A DNA stretch of 31,337 nt from Acanthamoeba lenticulata (GCA_002179805.1 NAVB01000193.1:1-31337), one strand, 5' to 3'; positions 9,614 through 19,829 are shown, counted from the stretch's first letter. Translations and numbers: made by a program. Notes: generated by a model from the letters alone, not told the origin.

Positions 9614-9741
9614 GTTGAACAAAAAGATCGATCAATGCTGTGGGCGTGTGTGCTTTGCAACTTGTTAACTACTTGCTTGCCCCGATCTTTCAAATTAGTC
9701 AAAAAGCATTTTAGTATAAGTTGTTTACAAAAATATGTGAA

Positions 9742-9814
9742 GGGGGTGTAGCTCAGATGGTAGAGCGCTCGCTTAGCATGCGAGAGGTAAAGGGATCGAT
9801 ACCCTTCTCCTCCA
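9742..9814 (+). tRNA. tRNA-Ala (anticodon AGC)
   Basis: A 73-nt cloverleaf. The acceptor GGGGGTG pairs with CTCCTCC, including the G3-U70 pair that marks alanine tRNAs and one U6-U67 mismatch. The D-arm is GCTC/GAGC. The anticodon stem CTCGC/GCGAG holds loop TTAGCAT with AGC at 9775-9777. The T-arm AAGGG/CCCTT has loop ATCGATA. There is no intron. A six-T terminator begins 3 nt after the end. Confidence 0.96.
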
Positions 9815-9816
9815 AA

Positions 9817-9822
9817 TTTTTT
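9817..9822 (+). terminator. Pol III terminator of tRNA-Ala
   Basis: Six consecutive T start 3 nt after the tRNA-Ala discriminator base. Confidence 0.85.
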
Positions 9823-9930
9823 CCTCTCTGGTTACCAACCGTACTTTTTCGGCCGAACCAGGCGACGAGACACACTTTGCCTTCCGTTGTGCGCACTTTT
9901 AGAATCACGCCGCACAACTCACAAACGTTA

Positions 9931-10938
9931 ATGGCCGCTCCTGTGGTTCCTGCTGTAGTCGGCATTGTGGTGGGGGCACGTACTTTGTGGGGGCTGGCCC
10001 AAGGCGTGCGAGTGGGCTCCCGAGCAGGCTTGGCTCTGCTCCGAGGCCACTCTCGTTGGCTGCTGCCTCTCACCCTCCCCTCGGCCGCTTCAGTTACCGT
10101 GGCCACTTCAGCTGTCTACGCGGTTGCAGGTGCAGTTGAAGGGTGCGCCATTTCGCTCACCCCCCCCCCTCTTCTTCCTTGGCCCTTTCTTACTCTCTAG
10201 TCTCTCGGGGACCTCAGGGCAGCAAACGTAGCCATGAGTGCTGTGACAATTGTGAGTCTGGGCGCTATGGGTGCCGTGACGGTTGCTGGCATGACCGCCA
10301 TGGCTGCTGTTGCTGGGCTGGGCTCAGCAGCCTACTTCACCGCCTACGCTGTACAAGGGACAGCACGGATGGTTACGTCGGGCACAGAGCGCTTGCTTGA
10401 GGTCACTTTCCTCCCAAGCACCGAAGGCTACGACGACAACAAAACCGCTCTCCTCTCTATCGCGGAGGCCGAGTGGGAAGCCCTGGACCCAGAGATCCGA
10501 GAAGCGCTGCTCGCCGGAAAGAGCGTTGAGCTCAGCTTCGAGACCCGCATGGATGCGCTCAGCGAGTGGAGAAGGAAGCAGGAACTCTGCGACACGCTGT
10601 GGCGCATCCACCAGAGCGCCCCTAAAACTCCTCAGGCTGATGACTCTATGGCAAAGGCTGCAGCAGAAGAGGAAATGGCACACACACTCCCGCCACCCGC
10701 CAAGGAAGGGGAAGGCAACGCCAACGAAGAAGTGGCGGACACGCCCGCACTGCCCGAGGAGGGAAACGTCAACAAAGAGGAGGAACATACCTCAGCAGCC
10801 TTGGACAGCACGGCGCCTTCGTATCTGCACTTGCTGCCGGAAGAGCTCATGCGTGGCATCATGAGATCCATCATCGCCAGCTCTGTTCCCCCACAAGAAA
10901 TCGAAGTGGAGCCTGGCGACGAGTGGCTTGCAATCTAG
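9931..10938 (+). CDS. Unknown Gly/Ala-rich membrane protein with acidic C-terminal half
   Basis: Two exons (9931-10142 and 10218-10938) give 310 residues. I do not recognise the family. The first about 135 residues are dominated by Ala, Gly and Val with small-residue patterns such as GAMGAVTVAGMTAMAAVAG, giving four or five possible membrane segments interrupted by a basic stretch (RVGSRAG, RGHSRW). Residues about 145-210 form a soluble, probably helical part (AEWEALDPEIREALLAGKSVEL). The next about 60 residues are low-complexity and acidic. The end, LHLLPEELMRGIMRSIIASS, could be an amphipathic helix. The intron was placed so that the reading frame stays open and the hydrophobic region continues. 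The ATG at 9931 follows an unremarkable leader, 116 bp after tRNA-Ala. Confidence 0.6.
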
Positions 10939-11228
10939 GCAGCAGTGGTTTCAGTAAACTTCGTGTACACAAAGCAAGTAGAGCACTTTGTGTGCCCGAA
11001 AGGAGTGTCTCTTCCCAGATTGGTTACGCCCAAGAGAGAAGAAAAAAAAAAAGAAAAGAAAGATGACGTCTAACAAAAAGGCTGCCCGAGCAGGCCCGGG
11101 CTGATGTTGTCATTGTTGTTGGGTTCCGACTCTCACAGGATGAGAGAATATGATGAAGATGGTGAACGATTGGGATAGAGGAAGAGGGGGAACGAAGAGT
11201 AGAGACAGAGATAGAAGGACCAGCGCCT

Positions 11229-13632
11229 TTAGCGTCGGCCGCCACGGAAGCCACCACCGCGCGAGCCGCCACCGCCGCCTCGTCGGCCGCCACCGTAACC
11301 GCCGCCACCGCCATAGCCGCCGCTGCGGCCACCACGACCGTAGCCGCCGCCTCGGCCGCCGCGACCGTAGCCGCCGCCTCGGCCGCCGCCGCCATAGCCG
11401 CCACCGCCGCCGCCACCGCCGTTGCGTGGGTTGTCCTTGAGGGGCGGGATCTCGTTGGGGATGGAGAACTCGAGGCCGCTCGGTACGCCGGTGAGCTCGA
11501 CGAGCTTCTTGGCGAGCGCCTGCGGGAGCTCGGCGACGACGCAGTGCTCGTCGGTGCAGAACTCGATGTCGCGGACCTGGCCCTCGACAGTGTCGCCGAG
11601 GAACTTCTTGAGGGTCATGAAGACCCAGCCGACACCGCGGATCGGGAACGCGTTCTTGAGGAGGATGGTGGTGTAGCCCTCGGTCGAGGTGAGAAGCGAG
11701 CGGCGCTGGAAGGGCTGCGTGTAGCCCGAGATGACGGCCAGCGCGGCCGCGAGGGCGACGTTCTCGCCCTTCTCCTGGATGAGCTTGTCGGCGGCCGGGA
11801 GGAAGGCAGTGATCATCTCATCGTGGACGTGCTCGAGCTTCTCCTCGACGCCATCGACGGCGACGCGGATGAGGTCCGGCTGCTGGGGGGTGCCGATGAG
11901 CTCAAACTTGGTGCCGACGGCCTGCTCGAGCCACTTGAGCTGGCCCTCGCGCACGTCGCGGCGGCCGAAGAAGGTGACGCACACGCCCGACTTGCCGGCG
12001 CGGCCCGTGCGGCCGGAGCGGTGGATGTAGGTCTCCTTGTCCTTGGGCGGCTGGGTCTGAATGACGAGATCGACGTCGGTGATGTCGAGGCCGCGCGCGG
12101 CCACGTCGGTGGCGACGAGGCACGTAAAGCGGCCCTCGCGGAAGCCCTGGAGCGTGGTCTCGCGCTGGCTCTGGGCAATGTCACCGTGGAGCACCTGGCA
12201 AGAGGCCGAGAGCGACGACTTCATGGCGATCTCGTTGACCTCGGCCTTGGTGTTGGCGAACACGATCGAGCGCCCGGTGCCGCCGTAGACCTTGACCACG
12301 TCGGCCAGCGTCTGGTTCCGCACGGCCGGCGGGCAGCAGATGGCCAGATGGCGCACCGTCAGGGCGGCCTTGACCTTGCTGTCGCCTACGAGGTCCACCG
12401 TGACGGTGTTCTTGTCGCGCATGTGCTTCTTGGCGATGCCGGCCACCCACGGCGGGACCGTGGCCGAGAAGAGCAGCGTCTGGCGCTTTTCGGGCGCCGG
12501 GGCGCTGGCAAGAATGTTGTCGACGGCGTCGGCAAAGCCGATGTTGAGCATCTCGTCGGCCTCGTCGAGGATGACATACTTAACCTCGCCCAGGGAAAGC
12601 GTGCCTCGCTCGAGCATATCGGTCACGCGGCCGGGAGTGCCGATGACGATGTCCGTGCCGCGCCTCAGGGCGCTCTCCTGCGGCATGTAGGGCGAGCCAC
12701 CGTAGACGCACACGGAGCGCATACCGGGGGCCACCTGGGCAAACTCGGCGGCGATCTGGCGAGCCAGCTCGCGAGTGGGCGAGAGGCACAACACCTGAGG
12801 GTGGCGGCCGGGCTGGCTTCGTGGCTGCTCCTTGCCTGCAAGCATCAGGCGCTCGGTCACAGGCAACACAAAGGACAGCGTCTTGCCGCTGCCCGTGCGC
12901 GCGCGGGCGATGACGTCCTTGCCATCGTAGATGTGATCGAACGACTTGGCCTGAATGGCGAACAGGCACTTGAAGCCGCGCGCTTCCAGCCGCTTGACGG
13001 TCTCCGGCGAAATGCGGAATTGCGAGAATGGCGCAGCGCCCTCTACAGAATCACAATGAGGTTAATTCAAGTTTATGAGAATTATTTGAGGAATAAGCTA
13101 GGTACCTGGCAGCGGCTCCTTCTCCTCCTTCTTGTCGCCAGCGACATCGTCCCACGTGTAATCTCCCTCGCTATCCTCGTCGGGCTTGTCATTTTCTTCC
13201 TCTTCGACCTCTTCTTCTGCAGGGAAAGTATGAACGGAGTTTTAGATTGATGGGAAAATTTCATCTGCGCGATTTCAAAGACAGAAGTGGGAATCGCTGT
13301 ACCTTTCTCCTGTACTTCCATCTCCTCCTTCTCCTCCTCCTTAGCCTTTACCTTTTTACCATCCTGTTAGCAAAAGAAATACAAATTAACAAAAATTCAA
13401 CCGAATTCAAGTTCATCCAGCTGAATTGAAGTAAGATGCAGTTGAGAGCACGTACAGTCTTTGTAGACTTCTTGGCCTTCTCTTCTTTCTTTGGCTTGTC
13501 GGCCGTCTTCTCTTCCTTGTCGGCCGTCTTCCTCTTCTTCTTTTCGGGCTCCTCCTTCTTGACGACTGCCTTGGCCTCCAAGTCCTCAGCCTTGCCCAGA
13601 GACCTCTTCTTTGTCTTGGTGTCCTTGCCCAT
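11229..13632 (-). CDS. DEAD-box RNA helicase of the DDX21/DDX50 (Gu) type
   Basis: Four exons (13632-13456, 13363-13303, 13216-13106, 13042-11229) give 720 residues. The N-terminal 100 residues are Lys/Glu-rich, nuclear-localisation-like (EKKKRKTADKEEK). The helicase core has motif I ARTGSGKT (164-171), PTRELARQ, TPGR, DEAD (276-279), SAT, ATDVAARGLDI and HRSGRTGRAG. After the core comes a GUCT domain (GQVRDIEFCTDEHCVVAELP), which is specific to Gu-type nucleolar helicases, and then an RGG/GGY-rich tail of about 80 residues that should bind RNA. Family members unwind RNA in rRNA processing and Pol I/II transcription, so a nucleolar role in ribosome biogenesis is expected. The ATG at 13632 is the only good start. 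The first two introns are AT-rich. Confidence 0.95.
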
Positions 13633-13754
13633 CCTTTTTGTTGTGTGTTGCGACTGTGCGATGCGTGTACGGCGGGACGAAGAACAACAAAAACAAAACG
13701 CCGGTGCTGTAGTGCCTGCGTTTCCGCACGCGTTCCGTTGGCGGAGTCTCTTAC

Positions 13755-14106
13755 GTAAACTCCTTTCCAGAGAGTTTCTTGTTTTGATTTTCTGCTCTTT
13801 TTCCCACGTGTCTGGCGAGGTGTTGCAGGCGTATGGACGCTTGGCCTCTAAACCCGCTCGTCAGACCGAGTGGGTTGAGCGCGCACCAGTGTCGAGCAGG
13901 TAGCAGTCGTTGAGGTCGCGCTTGGCGCTGAGCACTTCGGCGTGCCCGCCCCACAGAATGGCTTGCTTGGTGTCGGGGATGAGGTTCAGCGCGAGGCTCT
14001 GCCGAGCGGGCATCGCCGGTGATGGTCTGACTGTTGGACGATAGCGGACCTTGGCCAACGACCAGGGGCCTTTCGGCACAAGCTCGTGGTTCCACTTCTC
14101 AAGCAT
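13755..14106 (-). pseudogene. Kelch-repeat gene fragment
   Basis: Minus-strand reading from ATG 14106 gives GPWSLAKVRYRP, then PARQSLALNLIPD, AILWGGHAEV and DLNDCYLLDT, which is one kelch blade with its Gly-Gly pair. Read straight through it stops at 13861. A donor at 13886 (gtgcgc) and an acceptor ending at 13812 join it to DTWEKEQ, putting the conserved kelch Trp exactly in place, so the split was once, or still is, a real 74-nt intron. A further gtaaga donor follows at 13754. Only one blade is present, squeezed between the P450 stop and the helicase start. It is either a decayed remnant or a very short gene. An upstream ATG out of frame (14110) argues against a clean start. Confidence 0.4.
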
Positions 14107-14214
14107 TCATTGGCCATTCCCCACCGCACTTCCCCATTGCAGACCCACACTTGCACGCAAAGGCCTGTCGTCTTCTTCTTTTCCGAGCTGCAGATTGGTG
14201 GTACATTCTTCACG

Positions 14215-16118
14215 TCATGCCTTTCCACAGTCGGCTTGTTGACGCAGGCGCAAGTTGGCCAGCGGGAACTGGAAGGGAAAGTAGTGCATGCTGGGCTTGC
14301 CGATGACCTCGGCGTCGTAGCAGCGCACCAGGAGGATGGCAAACATGCGCAGCTCGAGCACAGCCAATCGCTGGCCGAGGCACACGCGCGCACCGCCGCC
14401 CCACGGGATGTACCCGCCCTTGACCTTCTGGTCCTGAAGTAAATTCATCAATAATTAATGAAAATATTTAAATCGTGACGTAAATGAAAAGCTAAAGCTG
14501 CACCTCACGCCTGGGCTCGAGGAATCGCTCGGGATCGAACTTGGTCGGCTCCGGCCACACCTCGGGGTCGATGTGGCTCGCCAGCGCAGAGAATCTGACA
14601 CACGGCGAGTGCACACCACGTTCTGGCCGGTAAGACTGAGCGACTGGCACGCCACAGCGGGCGCGACGGTGCCGCACCGAATCTTCCAGCCCTTGGGGAA
14701 GAGCCACTTGCCGTCGTACTCGACGTCCTGCGCGAGGTCACGGAAGCCGCCGCCCACCGGCGTGTAGACTCGCAGCACCTCCTTGATCACCGCGTTCAGG
14801 TACTCGCCGCTGCCACGAAAAGAGAGAAGGCCCACAATCGTCAGTTGACTGCAGTCAAGCAGCCACTCAGAGGGCCGCGATCTTGACGAGAGAGCACCCG
14901 AGGGCCTCAGCCGGGACGGGCTGCATGGGGTCGGGATAGGCGGCCTCGACCTCCTGGCGCAGCCGCTCGCGCACGTGCGGGTAGTGGGCGATGACAAAGG
15001 CCAGCGAGGTGAGCGCGGCCGAGGTCGTGTCGTGGCCGGCAAACATCTGGAGCAGGACCTGGTCCTTGAGCTCGTCCATGTTGAGGCCGCCGTCGGCGCT
15101 GTCGGCGCGCATGTCGTGCAGCAGGATAGACAGGATGTCGCGGGCCTGCGCCGGTGAGGACCCTTGGCTTTGCTGTTCGCTGTCCCGCACGCGGCGCTGG
15201 AGGATGACCTCCTCGACCATGACCAGCAGCTGCCGGCGGGCGTGCATCGCCCGGCCAAAGGTGGTGAAGGGCAGGTCAAAGGGGAGGCCCATGAAGCCCT
15301 TGAGCCACACGCCAAAGAGGTCCGTGAAGGCCGTGGCCTGCGCTGGCGACAGGTCGAGCCCGAGCAAGATGCTCGTCGCCAGGCGGAAAGCAAAGGGCTT
15401 GGCCTCGGTGTTTAGCTCAAAGTCGCCCTTGTGGGTCCACTCGTTCAGCGTCTCGCGCGTGATCTTCTCGATCACCGGCGCGTACAGCCCAATCGCCCTG
15501 TCCAACATCCCATCATGGCGCTTCATCAGCAGCCAAAACAGGTCTACCTGGGGAGGAAGGAGACGCGCACGTGGGCGTGAAGGCCTTGGACAAGACGACA
15601 CGCTTGCGGGCGTGATCGTCGCCGACTGCCACCGACAGCGAGTGCGGCCCGAGCAACTGCTTCCACGTCCACGGGTGGGCCACGTTCACGTACTTGCCCT
15701 CGCCCTGCAGTTATTTTAAAATACATTTCTTTACATTTATTTGTTTTACATGTATTTTTATTAATAGTATAAAAACAAGAGATAAATAAATGCATAAATA
15801 AATAATAAAAAAACGAACCTGCAAAAGCCAGTGGTTGTCGAGTGGGCGGGACAGCAGGATGGTGTCGCGCCAGAAGAGGCGCGCCTTGAAGATGTCGCCG
15901 TAAGTGGCTCGCTTGCGCGTGTTCCACTCTGACGGGTGACGCAGGTACAGCCCCAGACCGGTATCGCCGAACCAGGGCAGCCCGAGAGTGCCTGGTGGCA
16001 GCGGCAGGCGCGATGCAGAAGATTGAGACGAATCAGACCGATTGCGTCGCGCAACAAGCCAACTAACGAGCAGTACTGCCGCCGTGGCGAGCACTGCCAC
16101 CCACACCGTCCACTCCAT
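14215..16118 (-). CDS. Cytochrome P450 (CYP26/CYP120-like microsomal type)
   Basis: Six exons (16118-15819, 15704-15571, 15497-14898, 14809-14651, 14594-14504, 14433-14215) give 500 residues. There is an N-terminal membrane anchor (VWVAVLATAAVLLVSWLVARR) followed by the proline hinge LPLPPGTLGLPWFG. The I-helix is MFAGHDTTSA, the K-helix ExxR is KEVLR, the PERF block is FDPERF, and the heme loop is WGGGARVCLGQRLA with ligand Cys446. The first heme-loop position is Trp instead of the usual Phe. The exon 2/3 join was chosen because it produces LSKAFTP followed by TAIGLYAPVI, the expected C-helix sequence. P450s are heme monooxygenases, here probably on the endoplasmic reticulum membrane. The proline-rich hinge and the GGGxRxC loop recall retinoid/sterol-type P450s, but the substrate cannot be told. 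Confidence 0.93.
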
Positions 16119-16302
16119 CTCTTGCAGGGCAACCACAGCTGTGGCCTTACAAGCCGAAAATGTTTTTAAACAGATTTAAGTTGGTAAAAAAAAGTGATAT
16201 ATTCACATTCTAAACATTCTGAATAAATAGACTGGACAGGCAAGCTTCTTGCACGGCGGCGGTGTTCTTCTTGGTGGTGTGTATGTGCAGGTAAAAGCGA
16301 GC

Positions 16303-17655
16303 TTAGATGGCAGTCGTGGCGGTGGGCGCGCTGGACACAGCGCCCGAGGCGGGGTCGGCGCCCTGCATGATCATCCTGCCCTCCTCCTTCTTGGCCGGAT
16401 TGCGGGTGACGACGCCCTGGACCTCCTTGATGGCGCCCTTGATCTTCTGGCCGAAGCCCGCCTTGTTCTGCAGCGACGAGGTCTCGGTGCCAGGGAGAAG
16501 ACCAGGAGCGGCCGCCGTGGACGCGGTCGTCGGCATCACTTCACCCTCGTGGCGGGAGTGAGAGTGGCTGCTGCCGAGGTGGAGCTTGTCCTTGAGGCCG
16601 CGGCTGGTGTGGGCGCCTTCGATCGGGATGACGGTCTCGCCGGCCGCGAGGGGTGCGATCATACTGCCGTGGATGGCGTCCTCCGTGTGCATGAGGCGGC
16701 CGTTGGGCCCGTAGACGCCGCGGTTGTAGCCGGGCATCATCATCATGTGGTGGTGCTGCTGGGGACCCCAGTAGGGCGCGCCGCGCATCATCATCATGTT
16801 CGGGTACTGGTTGTAGTGGTGCTGGTTCCAGGCGGCGCCCGGGTAGTAGCCTCCCCTCCTCATCATCATGTCCTGGTGGTAGAGCTGACGATCGTCGAGG
16901 TGGGTGTTGCCGTGCTTGTGGAGATGCTTCTTGTCCGCGTGGTGGTGGTGCTCGTGGAGGTGCTTCTCGTCGTGGTGGTGCACCATCTTGTCGGCCTTGT
17001 GGCCGTGGTGGTGATGAAGCGACTCGTCGTAGGCGCCAACGGGAAGCGCGGCCGAGCGGGAGGCCGTGGGGAACGGCGCCGTGGCGGGAAGGGTGTTGGT
17101 GGCAGGCGCGATCGAGGGCGCAGCGGCAACGGCTCCGACCATGTGCGGGGGCTCAACGATGGGTGGGAGCATCACGTTCTTGTCCTGCACGATGTAGCTG
17201 GTCTCGGTGGTGGCCTCGGTCTTGATGATGGGCTGGATGCGGTGCTCGGTCTCGTGGATGACCGGCTGGATGTGGTGCTCGCGCTTGACCTCGACCGGGT
17301 GCTCGTTGATGATCTCGGTCTCGTGAAGCGGCTGGTGCTGGATGACGCGCTCAGGCTCGTGCACGACCCTTTCGGCGAGCACAGGGGCCACGGCGGCCAC
17401 AGGGGCAACAGGCACGACCGGGACAGGCGTGGCGGCCGTGTGGACCACAGGGGCGGCGCCGAGGCCAGAGCCGACGAGAGCCGGAGCGACGCCACCACGG
17501 CTGTCGTGGAGGTGCTTGTCCTTGAGGTGCTTGTCCTTCTTCATCTCCTTGCGCATCTTCTTCTCCTGCTTCCTGGCAGCCTTGTCTTCATGCTTGGCGG
17601 CCTTGTTCTGGTGCTTGAGGGCCTTCTTCTCTTGCTTGGTCAGGTCGGACGACAT
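16303..17655 (-). CDS. Histidine/methionine-rich low-complexity protein
   Basis: One coding exon, 450 residues. There are four zones. First, a Lys-rich coiled N-terminus (KQEKKALKHQNKAAK). Second, an about 75-residue block of HETE/IQP repeats (VEVKREHHIQPVIHETEHR), reminiscent of unnamed fungal stress proteins. Third, a His-rich and then Met-rich zone with HHHHGH, HEHHHHADKKHLHKHG, NMMMMRG and QHHHMMMM. Fourth, a C-terminus (GFGQKIKGAIKEVQG with a TRNP block) that looks like the CsbD/stress-response motif. The His and Met clusters are the sort that bind zinc, nickel or copper. No signal peptide or membrane segment is seen, so it is probably cytosolic. Function is unknown; metal buffering or stress protection is a guess. 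A TATA box and a 45-nt 5'-UTR intron (17748-17704) mark its promoter. Confidence 0.75.
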   Translation of the reverse strand: MSSDLTKQEKKALKHQNKAAKHEDKAARKQEKKMRKEMKKDKHLKDKHLHDSRGGVAPALVGSGLGAAPVVHTAATPVPVVPVAPVAAVAPVLAERVVHEPERVIQHQPLHETEIINEHPVEVKREHHIQPVIHETEHRIQPIIKTEATTETSYIVQDKNVMLPPIVEPPHMVGAVAAAPSIAPATNTLPATAPFPTASRSAALPVGAYDESLHHHHGHKADKMVHHHDEKHLHEHHHHADKKHLHKHGNTHLDDRQLYHQDMMMRRGGYYPGAAWNQHHYNQYPNMMMMRGAPYWGPQQHHHMMMMPGYNRGVYGPNGRLMHTEDAIHGSMIAPLAAGETVIPIEGAHTSRGLKDKLHLGSSHSHSRHEGEVMPTTASTAAAPGLLPGTETSSLQNKAGFGQKIKGAIKEVQGVVTRNPAKKEEGRMIMQGADPASGAVSSAPTATTAI

Positions 17656-17703
17656 GTTTGTGATTTGTTTCTTTTTCTGCGCGAAGACAATCGATTCAGT
17701 TCT

Positions 17704-17748
17704 CTGGAGGAGTTAAGAAACAAGAAAGCGGGAAGAAGAAGAAGGTAC
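17704..17748 (-). other. Probable 5'-UTR intron of the His-rich gene
   Basis: Minus-strand donor CAG|gtacct and acceptor ctcctccag|A bracket 45 nt of pyrimidine-rich sequence, 48 nt upstream of the ATG. It is inferred from splice consensus only. Confidence 0.5.
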
Positions 17749-17825
17749 CTGAGGAGTAGAGGATATTCTGTTCTTGAGTTTGCTTTGGTGCGGTGTGTTA
17801 TTAATGAAAGGACGAGGACAAAGCG

Positions 17826-17833
17826 TTTTTATA
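17826..17833 (-). promoter_or_regulatory. TATA box (TATAAAAA) of the His-rich gene
   Basis: TATAAAAA on the minus strand, with the likely transcription start about 30 bp downstream near 17800 and the 5'-UTR intron donor at 17748. A CCAAT element lies further up at 18035-18031. Confidence 0.65.
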
Positions 17834-17977
17834 ACGGTCCCCACCTCTGTGGGTCGTGATCTCGTCGTGGCATGGCCCAGGGTTGGTCTAGAACTCACAG
17901 GAATCAGCATCTCCTTCAGTCCGCAAAGCCCTCAGACCAGCTGACTTTTCTCCCAAAGGGCAGTGAGCAACTCGACT

Positions 17978-17983
17978 TTTATT
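17978..17983 (-). other. Polyadenylation signal AATAAA of the lipase gene
   Basis: AATAAA on the minus strand about 165 nt after the lipase stop (18148-18146). The interval 17656-18145 otherwise holds only the promoter and leader of the His-rich gene; I see no other gene in it. Confidence 0.5.
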
Positions 17984-18145
17984 TCGCCCAAATTTCCGCA
18001 GTTTCCAACGATCCCAGTTGTCAAATTATGATTGGTTTCGCTGGATTACAACTCAACAGCTCTCTGCCCTGGGCGCTGAGCTCGCCGCTGTGATCATGTA
18101 TGCCAGCGCGACCCAGCCCAGGTCCGGTCCTCCGCGAGCGTCGCC

Positions 18146-19480
18146 TCAGTGGCCTTGCTGGGCGAGGCTGAGCAGGACCTGATCGTAGAAGTGGGGCAGC
18201 ACGGGGTAGCGATGCAAGCGGCGCACGCCCATCTGCCAATCGATGAGCTCCAAGTGGCCTGCCGGGACGGTGCCCAAGAAGTGACCCCACTTGGCGCTCT
18301 CCACGCCGACAAAGCCGTCGTTTGGGCCCTCGCGCTCATGTATCTGGTCGTAGGCCCAGCGGCCCCAGCCGCTCAGCGCCTCTCGCGGCTTGAAGCCTGC
18401 CAAGACATGAGGAAGATCATCTTATCAGCGCTGCGTTGGATCGACAATCAGCATCAGCTCTAGGCTGATGAAGATGAAGATGAGGATGAAGATGAGGATG
18501 AAGATGGCACCTGCGTAGGAGTAGTAGTGGACGGCGGGATGGTCGGGCGTGGCGTCGTTGAGCGCCAGCACGAACGCAGGCGTGAGGCAGCGAAAGGCCT
18601 CGGCGCTGAGACCGACGCGGACCAGGTGCTGGTCAAACCCTCGCTCAAGAAATCTGCGCCGTCGTCATTACCATCAACACACAAACACAAACAAGCAGCA
18701 TCATAAAGGCTGTGCCCTACCGCATGGCCAGGTGAGAACCGCGATGAGGTGTGGAGATGGTGGTGAGGCTCTCCACCACTTCGTGTCCACCGTGATGCTG
18801 GATCATGTATCGGGCGTCAAGACCTCCCTGTAGTGCGGCGTCATCGTCAACGTCATCACCATCAATGACACGCTGGCGGGTGATTGGAAAGAGTGGGGAG
18901 AGCTGCACCATCGAGAAGGCAACGAGATTGACTTTCTTCACATCTCTGACGAGCGGCCAAGGTCATTGTTAGTGCGCTGTTGTCGACGCCAAAGGCCTGT
19001 GGCGAGGAGGCATACGGGTTTGAGGCCAAGAAGGTGTCCACTTGCCGCCGCAGCGCTGCAGCGCGCTCGCGCAGATGCCCGGTGCCGGGCACAGCTGCCT
19101 CCACCACCTTGGCTCCTCGGCTGCGCAGGTGCGACGCCACACCGCCCCAGTAGCGCAGCCGCGGTTTCAGTCCCTAAATACGTATAAAATATTAATAAAC
19201 AAAACACGCGCTACTTGGAAAATACACGAACCGCGAGGTTGAGCTGCTCCCAGAAGATGAGACCAGGACACAGCACGACCGGATGCTGTGGCAGTGAGGG
19301 GAGTTGCCCACCGCTCTTTTGTAGCGAGTGCTGCGCCTCTTTTGCTTCCGGAGGTGAGGAGGCAGCACTGTGGTTTGGGGCGTTGAGCTTTGAAGTACTT
19401 GTGCTCAGTGAGCGCAACCCCGACGCTAAGCTCAGAGGAGCCCGCCTACGAGCAAGGCAGAGCCCTGAGCAGGTTTGCAT
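18146..19480 (-). CDS. Triacylglycerol lipase, alpha/beta-hydrolase (TGL2-like, mitochondrial-type)
   Basis: Six exons (19480-19232, 19173-19016, 18945-18909, 18827-18721, 18653-18511, 18396-18146) give 314 residues. The N-terminus has Arg/Ser/Leu-rich character (LARRRAPLSLASGLRSLSTS), typical of a mitochondrial presequence. HPVVLCPGL forms the oxyanion loop. RYWGGVASHLRSRGAKV and VPGTGHLRERA match bacterial and Tgl2-type lipases. The nucleophile elbow is NLVAFSMGGLDARY (Ser147), with Ala where GxSxG normally has its first Gly. Asp in GPNDGFVGVESAKWG and His in GHLELIDW complete the triad. It would hydrolyse acylglycerols, probably in mitochondria. The third exon is only 37 nt; its placement is supported by the CTAAC branch-point-like sequence before it and by the seamless NPDVKKVNLVAFSMGG product. 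Confidence 0.9.
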
Positions 19481-19829
19481 GTCTTGTCAGCTTTCGTATG
19501 TTTTCGTTCTCATCTTTGTGGCCGTGACAATTAAGGTGGCGATCATGACCGCATTTTTCCTGGTTTTAGGCTTTCCGCTTTGTTTCTGTTTTACAGATTC
19601 CGCCGAAAAACATGAACCTAAACTCAAGTTGCTTATTAGATATCGATGACATCCCTTGGATGGACGTCAGCGTTTCCTGATTGCCAGATAATTGCGTGGT
19701 CTTAGAACTGTTGAGGGCATGGGGCACCAAGAGGGCCTGTGGCCTGTTTGCAGGTATAAAAGCCGCCCAGGGCAGGCCGACAAACTCACTCAACAACTCT
19801 AAAAGACACAACAAACACACCAAGACAAC
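19481..19829. promoter_or_regulatory. Divergent promoter region of lipase (-) and HSP70 (+)
   Basis: A 349-bp interval between two divergent start codons. The HSP70 side has a TATA box and an A/C-rich leader. Scattered GAA and TTC triplets occur (for example near 19480-19505 and 19596-19615), but I cannot find a properly spaced three-unit heat-shock element by eye. No other gene is seen. Confidence 0.55.
19755..19762 (+). promoter_or_regulatory. TATA box (TATAAAAG) of HSP70
   Basis: TATAAAAG lies 75 bp upstream of the HSP70 ATG. The leader that follows is A/C-rich (ACTCACTCAACAACTC), as expected for a strongly expressed gene. Confidence 0.8.

Noticed and set aside
11544..13250. 568-codon plus-strand open frame opposite the helicase
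   Set aside because: It is the antisense of a GC-rich coding exon; the minus strand carries every DEAD-box motif, and the plus frame is Leu/Gly/Asp/Arg-biased with no domain.
15498..15570. VDLFWLLMKRHDGMLD as P450 coding sequence
   Set aside because: Reading it needs a frame break after LSKAFTP. Removing 15570-15498 as an intron gives the expected C-helix continuation TAIGLYAPVI in frame.
16249..17859. 536-codon plus-strand open frame opposite the His-rich gene
   Set aside because: Val/His/Leu-rich mirror of the His/Met-rich minus-strand gene. The minus frame has a TATA box, leader intron and domain-like blocks.
19481..19754. Heat-shock elements upstream of HSP70
   Set aside because: GAA and TTC triplets occur, but no array with the required 5-bp alternating spacing was found by eye.
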